Positions 57,498 through 64,000 of a stretch of 64,000 nucleotides of DNA are shown piece after piece. How positions within the stretch are numbered: the first letter of the stretch is position 1; each line of letters starts with the position of its first letter. Origin of the DNA: an uncultured Eubacterium sp. (GTDB lineage Bacteria; Bacillota; Clostridia; Oscillospirales; Acutalibacteraceae); NCBI GenBank assembly GCA_934512155.1, contig CAKSWS010000006.1:1-64000 (forward strand). The letters run 5' to 3'. The position numbers and the translations under genes are program-made. Below the pieces are notes generated by a model. The model did not search any database. It had not been told where the DNA came from and saw only the letters and a program-made list of their open reading frames with translations.

Positions 57498-58949
57498 ATG
57501 TTTAACAGTCTTCACGAAGAATGCGGCGTTTTCGGTATTTTTGAAAACAAAACCAATTATGTGGCTCAGTCTGCATATCTTGCGCTTTTTGCTTTACAGC
57601 ACAGAGGGCAGGAATCCTGCGGAATAGCGGTTAATGACGATGGTGTGTTTACTCAGCACAGGGGCGATGGATTGGTTCCCGATGTTTTCACTCCGGATAA
57701 GTTAAATGATTTGGGAATGGGTAATATGGCAATAGGTCATGTTAGATATTCCACAACAGGCGGTAAAAATCCAAACAATGTTCAACCGTTGGTTATTCGC
57801 CACATTAAAGGTAACTTGGCTGTTGCACATAACGGCAATCTTGTTAATGCCGATGAATTAAGGCGCCATTTTGAATTGGGCGGCGCTATTTTCCACGGCA
57901 CTTCCGATACTGAGTCTATTGCTTATTCCATTGTTTTGGAACGTTTAACAAGTAAAACGACGGAAGAGGCAATTTCTAAAGTTATGAACCATCTTAAAGG
58001 CGCTTATTCTTGTGTTGTTATGACGGCAACAAAACTTATTGCTTTCAGAGACCCTAACGGCTTTAGACCTCTTTGCCTGGGTAAAACAGAAGATGGGGCA
58101 TATGTTGTGGCTTCTGAATCCTGCGCTCTTGATTCTATAGGCGCAAAGTTTATAAGAGATATTAAACCGGGCGAAATTGTTACTATCGGTCAAAACGGTG
58201 TAAAGTCTGATGAAACTCACTGCGGCGGCAAAAGTTCAATGTGCGTTTTTGAATACATTTATTTTGCACGCCCTGATTCCGTTATTGAAGGTTCGTCTGT
58301 TCAGCATGCAAGAATTAAAGCAGGCGAATTTTTGGCAAAGGAAAGTCCTGTAGATGCAGATGTTGTTATAGGTGTGCCTGATTCAGGCTTGGATGCCGCT
58401 TTGGGTTATGCACAGTACAGTAATATTCCTTACGGCGTCGGCTTTATTAAAAATAGATATATTGGCAGAAGCTTCATTCAGCCAAACCAAAATCAAAGGG
58501 AAGACGCAGTGCGAATTAAACTTAATGTTGTTAAGGAAAATATTGCCGGTAAAAGAGTTATTATGATAGATGATTCTATTGTAAGGGGAACAACCTGCGC
58601 ACGTATTGTAAGCCTGTTAAGGGAAGCAGGTGCAAAAGAGGTACATATGCGAGTTTCATCGCCTCCGTTTAAATATCCTTGTTATTTTGGCACAGATGTA
58701 GACAGTCAGGAAAATTTGATTGCCTGTAAATATGATTCTGTGGAAGAAATTGCAAAGGAAATCGGTGTAGATTCGTTGGCATATTTGTCTGTAGATGCTA
58801 CTCATAAATTGGCTGAAAAAACAAATACGGGTTATTGCGACGGATGCTTTACAGGTAATTATCCTGTTGAAGTTCCTAAGAATCAGGAAAAGAATAAATT
58901 TGAAACAAAATTAAATATGTTCTCAAGTTATTACGAAATACTTGACTAA
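57498..58949 (+). CDS. purF: Amidophosphoribosyltransferase
   Basis: It catalyses the first step of purine synthesis, PRPP plus glutamine to phosphoribosylamine. The 483-residue protein has a short propeptide MFNSLHEE before the nucleophile C9, then GVFGIF and LQHRGQESCGIA. The PRPP loop is VIMIDDSIVRGTTC. Cys residues matching the 4Fe-4S ligands of the Bacillus enzyme occur (including YCDGCFTGNYP near the C-terminus). It is 25 bases after the glutamate synthase genes rather than in a pur operon. Confidence 0.93.
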   Translation: MFNSLHEECGVFGIFENKTNYVAQSAYLALFALQHRGQESCGIAVNDDGVFTQHRGDGLVPDVFTPDKLNDLGMGNMAIGHVRYSTTGGKNPNNVQPLVIRHIKGNLAVAHNGNLVNADELRRHFELGGAIFHGTSDTESIAYSIVLERLTSKTTEEAISKVMNHLKGAYSCVVMTATKLIAFRDPNGFRPLCLGKTEDGAYVVASESCALDSIGAKFIRDIKPGEIVTIGQNGVKSDETHCGGKSSMCVFEYIYFARPDSVIEGSSVQHARIKAGEFLAKESPVDADVVIGVPDSGLDAALGYAQYSNIPYGVGFIKNRYIGRSFIQPNQNQREDAVRIKLNVVKENIAGKRVIMIDDSIVRGTTCARIVSLLREAGAKEVHMRVSSPPFKYPCYFGTDVDSQENLIACKYDSVEEIAKEIGVDSLAYLSVDATHKLAEKTNTGYCDGCFTGNYPVEVPKNQEKNKFETKLNMFSSYYEILD

Positions 58950-58974
58950 TTGAAAAAAATATAGTAAATTATAT

Positions 58975-58992
58975 GGGCGGTTAATTCCGCCC
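58975..58992 (+). terminator. Hairpin after purF
   Basis: GGGCGG/CCGCCC stem with a 6-base loop but no T tract. It may end or stabilise the operon transcript. Confidence 0.4.
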
Positions 58993-59018
58993 GCATAATT
59001 TGCGGTAAATATTAATGT

Positions 59019-59111
59019 GCAGATGTGTCCGAGCTGGCCGAAGGAGCACGATTGGAAATCGTGTAAACGGCGATAACCGTTTCAAGAGTTCGAATCTCTT
59101 CATCTGCGCCA
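59019..59111 (+). tRNA. tRNA-Ser (anticodon GGA)
   Basis: The 93-nt cloverleaf has acceptor stem GCAGATG/CATCTGC, anticodon stem CACGA/TCGTG, loop TTGGAAA (anticodon GGA), the long variable arm typical of serine tRNAs (ACGGCGATAACCGT) and an encoded CCA. Confidence 0.95.
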
Positions 59112-59141
59112 AAAGGGAGCAGCAATGCTCCCATAATTTTT

Positions 59142-59217
59142 CGGGGTGTAGCGCAGGTGGTAGCGCACCAGACTGGGGGTCTGGGGGTCGCAAGTTCAAG
59201 TCTTGTCACTCCGACCA
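59142..59217 (+). tRNA. tRNA-Pro (anticodon GGG)
   Basis: Acceptor stem CGGGGTG/CACTCCG, anticodon stem CCAGA/TCTGG, loop CTGGGGG (anticodon GGG) and an encoded CCA. A GGGAGC/GCTCCC hairpin lies between it and tRNA-Ser. Confidence 0.95.
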
Positions 59218-59253
59218 AAAAATAGGACTTTTAAAAAGAGTCCAACAAGCAAT

Positions 59254-59299
59254 AAAAACCTCTAAAACAGTACCGTTACGTTGTTTTAGAGGTTTTTTT
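59254..59299 (+). terminator. tRNA operon terminator
   Basis: 16-bp stem of AAAAACCTCTAAAACA with TGTTTTAGAGGTTTTT and a final T tract. Confidence 0.92.
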
Positions 59300-59431
59300 A
59301 TTATTATTTAATTGTGGCTTTAATATTTGCAGAATAGACTAACAGTTAATAATTTTTAACTTGTGCTGAATTAATATTGGTATCTTTTTGTTAATAAAAT
59401 AGAAGTATTCATTAGTAAAAAGTTAATAATT

Positions 59432-59460
59432 TTGACAAATTTCTGCAGATGGTGTAATAT
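59432..59460 (+). promoter_or_regulatory. Promoter of the XRE regulator
   Basis: TTGACA, 17 bases, TAATAT, ending 23 bases before the start codon. Confidence 0.8.
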
Positions 59461-59483
59461 GCTTGTTGAGAGGAGATGGAATT

Positions 59484-59894
59484 ATGAGTGAAAACAATAA
59501 CGAAAATGAATTAAAAATTAAATACAATGAGGTAAAAAATAAAGACAGTGTATCAAATAGAGAATACAAAATTGAATTTTCAAAAAACTTACGCCACTAT
59601 ATGAAATTAAATCATAAAGCACAAGCCGATTTGCTAAATGATTTAGGAATTAGCAAGTCTACAATTTCAACATGGTGTAGAGGAGAGAAGTTGCCAAGGG
59701 CAAACATTATTTAACTTTTAGCAGATTATTTTAAAATTGATATAGCAGATTTGCTCGGCAATCGCCCCGAACCAAATCAACCAACGTCCGTTACAGTTCA
59801 GCAACAGATGTTAATTGATTTAGTTAGCACATTGAATGACGAACAATGTGAGGCTTTGAGAAATCTTATTGCTCAAATCCGCTTAGGAGATTAA
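59484..59894 (+). pseudogene. XRE-family repressor with an in-frame stop
   Basis: The reading frame gives a 136-codon XRE regulator, but codon 77 is TAA (59712-59714). Before it is a helix-turn-helix with HKAQADLLNDLGISKSTISTWCRGEKLPRANII. The same frame continues afterwards with LLADYFKIDIADLLGNRPEP, the usual completion of this fold, and ends at 59894. A CAA to TAA change (Gln to stop) explains it. ATG 59484 has SD GAGAGGAG. Similar repressors occur in phages and integrative elements. The first 76 residues still hold the recognition helix but lack the last helix of the domain. Confidence 0.8.
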
Positions 59895-59973
59895 ACAAAC
59901 GATATATTTCTTCTTCATTGAGTTCTTTTATCAAATTTATTAATTCAATTTGAATTTCGGTTAATTCTTTCAT
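59866..59973 (-). CDS. Possible 35-aa helical peptide, antisense to the XRE 3' end
   Basis: A short ORF begins MKELTEIQIELINLIKELN and continues EEEIYRLFNLLSGFEQ, an amphipathic leucine- and glutamate-rich helix. The SD is weak (GTGAG). It overlaps the end of the broken XRE gene on the other strand and is followed by no clear terminator. The composition is protein-like, but it could be chance. Confidence 0.3.
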   Translation of the reverse strand: MKELTEIQIELINLIKELNEEEIYRLFNLLSGFEQ

Positions 59974-59998
59974 AATGGCTCACACTATTATAAACAAC

Positions 59999-60026
59999 AA
60001 AAGGCTTGGGAATTCCCAAGCCTTTT
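59999..60026. terminator. Bidirectional terminator
   Basis: Perfect 12-bp inverted repeat AAAAGGCTTGGG/CCCAAGCCTTTT with loop AATT. Confidence 0.85.
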
Positions 60027-60029
60027 AAA

Positions 60030-60356
60030 GTTGCGTATAAATGAAAAGCACCACTAAATAACTTAGCGGTGTTTTCAAAAGGGGTAAAAATTTATGTAAA
60101 AGCCAAAAGCTTTTAGCAAGAAAGCATTTCGTTTGCTTTCTTTAATTTGTATTATATCTTTATTTTAAAAAAAATCAATATTTTTGTTGACTTTTCTGTT
60201 GTTTATCTATATTTTACAAAGATATGTTTGCAAAATTGTGCAATATGCACATGAAAATAGGCTTTTTTAATTTAAAACAATCTTCATAATTTGTAAAGAT
60301 AATAATTTTTATTATTTGCAAGCGGCAAAAAATATTATACCGCTTGCATTTATGCT
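60030..60356. other. Intergenic region without a recognisable gene
   Basis: It contains a hairpin AGAAAGCA/TGCTTTCT near 60118-60142 and a plus-strand promoter-like pair TTGACT and TATTTT (60187-60215) that points at no gene. A TGTGCA/TGCACA palindrome lies at 60237-60251, followed by a T run at about 60263. The 9-bp stem TGCAAGCGG/CCGCTTGCA (60317-60348) just past spoVT may be its terminator, though the T tract is poor. Confidence 0.5.
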
Positions 60357-60893
60357 TTATTCCATTTGTTTTCCCAAAAAGGCTGCCGCAACTTGAACAA
60401 GTTTAATATCCGATTCATCGGGCAAAGTGTGTTTGTCGTCTTCCATTAATGCTACAGCGCCGGAAACATCGCCGCCGTAAATAATTGGGTAAACAACATT
60501 TGCTTTTCTGTCAAACCCTTCAATAGCGTTAATAGGCGGCACTTCCTTAGTAGAAATGTGAATTTGCCTGTTTTCCATTAAATCCTCCATGTTTTTTGTT
60601 ATGCGCCTTTCAAGAACTTCACGTTTGCTTAATCCCGAAGCGGCAATTACATGGTCGTTATCAACAATGGCAATGGGCAAGCCGCCGTTTTTGTGCAAAA
60701 CTTCGGCATATTGACTTGCAAAATTAGAAAGTTCGCCGATTGGCGAATATTTTTTAAAAATAACTTCTCCCTCGGCATCTGTATAAATTTCCAACGGGTC
60801 GCCCTCTTTTATTCTAAAGGAGCGGCGAATTTCTTTTGGAATAACAATTCTGCCCAAATCGTCTATTCTTCTAACAATTCCTGTTGCTTTCAC
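60357..60893 (-). CDS. spoVT: AbrB-type sporulation regulator SpoVT
   Basis: SpoVT adjusts sigma-G-dependent genes in the forespore. From the GTG at 60893 the protein is 178 residues, the length of Bacillus subtilis SpoVT. It has the swapped-hairpin AbrB DNA-binding domain MKATGIVRRIDDLGRIVIPKEIRRSFRIKEGDPLEI (given here as the N-terminal 36 residues) and a C-terminal GAF-like domain. GTG is chosen because SD AAGGGAG precedes it; a longer reading adds 24 unlikely residues. The gene supports a spore-forming host. Confidence 0.9.
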   Translation of the reverse strand: MKATGIVRRIDDLGRIVIPKEIRRSFRIKEGDPLEIYTDAEGEVIFKKYSPIGELSNFASQYAEVLHKNGGLPIAIVDNDHVIAASGLSKREVLERRITKNMEDLMENRQIHISTKEVPPINAIEGFDRKANVVYPIIYGGDVSGAVALMEDDKHTLPDESDIKLVQVAAAFLGKQME

Positions 60894-61096
60894 AATAATT
60901 TCTCCCTTGTTTATAAATGTAATTTTCTCTGTAATATTTTGCACATTATTTTTTATAAAATACAATTTGTGTTAAGGAATTTTTATCCAAAAACTTTAAA
61001 ATTTTTACAAAATGTGGTATTATATCAAATAAACATGTATTATATTTTTAGTGCTTTTACATAAAAATAATAATGTAAATGAAATTGGATGATTTT

Positions 61097-61756
61097 ATGG
61101 AATATAAATATGAATTACACTGCCATACCGGTTGCACATCACGGTGCGGCAGGGTGGAACCGGAAAGAATTGTTGAGCTTTACAAGCAACACGGTTACAG
61201 CGGAATAGTTGTTACAGACCATTACAGCCCTCTTACATTCAGACCGAATTGGAATCCTCAAAAGCAAATTGATTTTTATCTTGAGGGGTACAGACGAATG
61301 AAGGCGGCGGCTGACGATGATTTTACAGTGCTTTTGGGCATGGAACTTCGTCATTATGCCACGGGTAATGATTATCTTGTGTACGGCGTTACAGAGGAAT
61401 TTATTTATAATGCAGGCAATCTTATGATGTGCGGCGCAAAAAAAATGAAAAAAATTTGTGAAAAAAACGGATTTTTGTATATGCAGGCTCATCCGTTTAG
61501 GCCGTATATTACCCGTTGTAACCCTAAATATATTGATGGGGTGGAGGTTTATAACGGCAAAACGCCAAAAATTGAAAATGATAAAGCATATGCGTGGGCA
61601 AAGGCAAATGGGAAAATTATGGTATCGGGTTCAGATTTTCATAAGGAAGAACACGTGGCAAGAGGCGGCATAATTACTAAAAATATTATAGAGAGTAATG
61701 ATGATTTGTTGCAAATACTTCAAAAAGGTGATTATATGCTTGTAAAAACAGAATAA
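61097..61756 (+). CDS. PHP-domain phosphoesterase-like protein
   Basis: The 219-residue protein begins MEYKYELHCHTGCTSRCG, the first metal motif of PHP domains (HxH). It also has VVTDHY, GMELRH, MQAHPFRP and SGSDFHKEEH, completing the metal-ligand set. PHP proteins hydrolyse phosphoesters such as histidinol phosphate or nucleotides; the substrate here is unknown. ATG 61097 has a modest SD (GGATG); ATG 61079 is an alternative without an SD. It is transcribed away from spoVT. Confidence 0.82.
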   Translation: MEYKYELHCHTGCTSRCGRVEPERIVELYKQHGYSGIVVTDHYSPLTFRPNWNPQKQIDFYLEGYRRMKAAADDDFTVLLGMELRHYATGNDYLVYGVTEEFIYNAGNLMMCGAKKMKKICEKNGFLYMQAHPFRPYITRCNPKYIDGVEVYNGKTPKIENDKAYAWAKANGKIMVSGSDFHKEEHVARGGIITKNIIESNDDLLQILQKGDYMLVKTE

Positions 61757-61796
61757 ATAATATATAATCTTTCATAGTAATCAAGATTATAATACT

Positions 61797-61829
61797 AAAA
61801 CCATATCGTAATGATATGGTTTTGTTTTT
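61797..61829 (+). terminator. Terminator after the PHP gene
   Basis: 11-bp stem AAAACCATATC/GATATGGTTTT with a 5-base loop and TGTTTTT. Confidence 0.85.
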
Positions 61830-61844
61830 GCGGAGTGGGTATTA

Positions 61845-62678
61845 ATGTATAAAATTTTAGAAAAAGAACAGTTAAACGCATCTGTTGCAAAAATGGTTGT
61901 AGAAGCACCGTTTGTTGCAAAAAAAGCAGAGCCGGGTCAATTTATAATTTTGCGTGTTGATGAGGACGGAGAAAGAGTTCCTTTTACTATTGCGGATTTT
62001 GACAGAGATAAAAACACCGTTACAATTATTTACCAAATTGTAGGTGCCGAAACAGCCCGTCTTAATATGAAACAGGCAGGAGATTATATTCACGATTTTG
62101 TTGGCCCTTTGGGCAATGCCACTAAAACAGAAGGCTACAAAAAGGTTGCTGTTATCGGCGGCGGCGTTGGAACAGCTATTGCATATCCTGTTGCAAAAAA
62201 GTTTTTTAATAACGGCACAGAGGTTCACTCAATTGTTGGCTTTAGAAATAAAGATTTAGTTATTTTGGAAGATGAATTTAAAGCTTGTTCAAATAAATAT
62301 GTTCTTGTAAGCGATGACGGTTCAACAGGTAAACAGGGCTTTGTTACAGACGCATTAAAGGAACTTATTGAGGCAGGGGAAAATTACGATTTGGTTATTG
62401 CAATCGGTCCGCTTCCTATGATGAAATTTGTTTCAAAATTAACTAAGGAATATGAAATTAAAACCGTTGTTTCAATGAATCCGATTATGATAGACGGCAC
62501 AGGCATGTGCGGCGGTTGCCGTTTAACGGTAGGCGGCGAAACAAAATTTGCTTGCGTTGACGGACCGGAATTTGATGGACATTTGGTTGATTTTGACCAA
62601 GCAATGGAACGTTCGGCAATGTATAAAAGTTTTGAAAGAGAAGCAAGTTGTAACCTTCTCAACAAGGAGGTAAAATAA
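61845..62678 (+). CDS. NfnA-type FAD/2Fe-2S electron-transfer subunit
   Basis: The 277-residue flavoprotein resembles the dihydroorotate dehydrogenase electron-transfer subunit and NfnA. It has an FAD domain with VPFTIAD, an NAD(P) domain with VIGGGVGTAIAYPVAKKF, and a C-terminal 2Fe-2S site CGGC...C (C222, C225, C237). Its stop overlaps the start of the larger flavoprotein. The pair would shuttle electrons between NAD(P)H and ferredoxin or feed glutamate synthase. Which one cannot be decided from sequence. Confidence 0.88.
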   Translation: MYKILEKEQLNASVAKMVVEAPFVAKKAEPGQFIILRVDEDGERVPFTIADFDRDKNTVTIIYQIVGAETARLNMKQAGDYIHDFVGPLGNATKTEGYKKVAVIGGGVGTAIAYPVAKKFFNNGTEVHSIVGFRNKDLVILEDEFKACSNKYVLVSDDGSTGKQGFVTDALKELIEAGENYDLVIAIGPLPMMKFVSKLTKEYEIKTVVSMNPIMIDGTGMCGGCRLTVGGETKFACVDGPEFDGHLVDFDQAMERSAMYKSFEREASCNLLNKEVK

Positions 62679-64000
62679 TGGATATATTAAAAAAACATCC
62701 TATGCCAAGCCAAGACCCGCTTGTAAGAAACAGGAATTTTAAAGAGGTTGCTTTGGGTTATGATGAGGCAACAGCTATTGAAGAAGCAAAGCGTTGCCTT
62801 AACTGTAGGCACCGTCCTTGCGTTTCGGGTTGTCCTGTAAATATTGTTATTCCTGAATTTATTGAATGTGTTGCAAACGGCGAATTTGAAAAGGCTTATC
62901 AAGTTATTCACCGTTCTTCATCTCTTCCTGCTGTATGCGGCCGTGTTTGCCCACAGGAAAGGCAGTGCGAATCGAAATGCGTAAGAGGTATTAAGGGCGA
63001 ACCTGTTGCAATCGGCAGGCTTGAAAGATTTGTTGCGGATTATCATAACAATAATGCAGAAAAAGCAACAATTAATATAGAGAAAAACGGCAAAAAGGTT
63101 GCAGTTATAGGCTCAGGTCCCAGTGCACTTGCTTGTTCAGGTGATTTGGCAAAAATGGGTTATGATGTAACTGTTTTTGAAGCACTTCATATCGCCGGCG
63201 GCGTGCTTGTTTACGGAATTCCGGAATTCAGACTTCCAAAAGCAATAGTTGCTCAAGAAGTAGAAGGCTTAAAATCAATAGGTGTGGACTTTGAAACAAA
63301 CGTTGTTGTTGGCAAAAGCATTTCTATTGAAGATATTTTAAACGAATATGAAGCAGTGTTTATCGGTTCAGGCGCAGGTCTTCCCAGATTTATGGGTATT
63401 AAGGGTGAAAACCTTAAAGGCGTTTATTCTGCAAATGAATTTTTAACAAGAATTAATCTTATGAAGGCGTACAAGGAGGATAGCAGAACTCCTGTTCAGC
63501 ATGGCAAAAAGGTTGCAGTTGTAGGCGGCGGTAATGTTGCTATGGATGCTGCCAGAAGCGCAATGCGCTTGGGTGCGGAAAAAGTTTATGTTATCTACCG
63601 TCGTTCCCTTGAAGAACTTCCTGCAAGAGCAGAAGAGGTTGAACACGCAATGGAAGAGCAAATAGAGTTTAAAACTCTTACAAATCCTGTTCGCATTGTT
63701 GGTGATGATGACGATAATGTTTGTGCAATCGAATGCGTGTCAATGGAACTTGGCGAACCGGACGCTTCAGGCAGAAGAAAGCCTGTAACTATTGAAGGCA
63801 GTGAGCATTTAATTGATGTGGATTGCGTTATAATTGCTATCGGAACTTCGCCGAATCCGCTTATTAAAACAACTACTCCAGGATTGGATGTAGACAGCAG
63901 GGGCTGTATTATTGCCGATGAAATGGGCAGAACATCCCTTTCAGGCGTGTTTGCCGGCGGTGACACGGTAACAGGTGCCGCAACCGTTATTAAAGCAATG
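62678..64000 (+). CDS. NfnB / glutamate synthase small subunit-type flavoprotein (partial)
   Basis: The reading frame runs off the window's right edge after about 440 residues. It has the N-terminal double 4Fe-4S region (CLNCRHRPCVSGCPVNI and CGRVCPQERQCESKC), then an FAD site VAVIGSGPSALACSGDLAKMGYDVTVFE and an NADPH site VAVVGGGNVAMDAARSAMRLG. The GVFAGGDTVTGAATVIKAM end segment is present. This is the GltA/GltD family, including NfnB. ATG 62678 overlaps the upstream stop (TAATG) with SD AAGGAGG. Confidence 0.92.
   Translation, partial: MDILKKHPMPSQDPLVRNRNFKEVALGYDEATAIEEAKRCLNCRHRPCVSGCPVNIVIPEFIECVANGEFEKAYQVIHRSSSLPAVCGRVCPQERQCESKCVRGIKGEPVAIGRLERFVADYHNNNAEKATINIEKNGKKVAVIGSGPSALACSGDLAKMGYDVTVFEALHIAGGVLVYGIPEFRLPKAIVAQEVEGLKSIGVDFETNVVVGKSISIEDILNEYEAVFIGSGAGLPRFMGIKGENLKGVYSANEFLTRINLMKAYKEDSRTPVQHGKKVAVVGGGNVAMDAARSAMRLGAEKVYVIYRRSLEELPARAEEVEHAMEEQIEFKTLTNPVRIVGDDDDNVCAIECVSMELGEPDASGRRKPVTIEGSEHLIDVDCVIIAIGTSPNPLIKTTTPGLDVDSRGCIIADEMGRTSLSGVFAGGDTVTGAATVIKAM

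Noticed and set aside
58981-59218. Minus-strand ORFs of 68-72 codons over the tRNA-Ser and tRNA-Pro genes
   Set aside because: They are antisense readings of tRNA genes; the TRLELATPRPP type of sequence is a well-known false ORF product.

Overview
The window is a low-GC chromosomal segment from a Gram-positive, probably spore-forming Clostridia. Support comes from AT-rich intergenic DNA, strong Shine-Dalgarno sites, frequent TTG/GTG starts, a 178-residue SpoVT-like regulator, EFR1-type ferredoxin and DUF4830/PF06541 families, and split glutamate synthase genes. An Oscillospirales/Ruminococcaceae-like lineage fits best, but that is inference. I see no phage, transposon or CRISPR array; most of the window is core housekeeping DNA.

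Layout. 1-676: end of an rRNA operon with tRNA-Lys and tRNA-Glu lying between 23S and 5S rRNA. 716-1515: a GNAT acetyltransferase behind a leader that carries a short peptide ORF and competing antiterminator/terminator hairpins. 1560-11394 (mostly minus strand): a PF06541 membrane protein, a frameshifted EFR1 ferredoxin, gapA, an MFS transporter, a two-component system, a DUF2804 protein, tRNA-Asn on the plus strand, and galM. 11472-17453: a cell-wall and translation operon (FHA protein, RodA/FtsW, class B PBP, HflX, DUF4830 protein, RsuA-like synthase). 17558-27900: a CdaR-like regulator, then ftsE-ftsX followed by three tandem coiled-coil LytM (M23) peptidases, queH, rarA, nth and a shikimate kinase. 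27909-32042: guaB, then two GDPD-family proteins flanking a nitroreductase. 32154-43043: secA, a lipoprotein, a cyclase-family protein, a sugar transferase, lacZ, a radical SAM protein and a CorC-type protein. 43030-50317: pth, mfd, a SpoIIQ-like LytM protein, a CaCA antiporter and a CapA protein.

50380-58949 is a nitrogen-assimilation block: glnA, an ammonium transporter fused to a PII domain, a three-gene split glutamate synthase, and purF. glnA and the glutamate synthase promoters share a 12-base upstream motif. glnA has a terminator immediately after its promoter. The transporter gene has a leader with two mutually exclusive hairpins, one with a six-base loop resembling ANTAR targets. An NfnA/NfnB-type flavoprotein pair at the right edge could supply reductant for glutamate synthase.

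59019-61756 holds tRNA-Ser and tRNA-Pro, an XRE regulator broken by an in-frame stop, SpoVT and a PHP-domain protein. The most noteworthy signals are the leader-peptide attenuator at 792-863, the nitrogen block's leaders and shared motif, the FtsEX plus triple LytM array, and a terminator whose 3' arm contains the ribosome binding site of the next gene (47111-47149).
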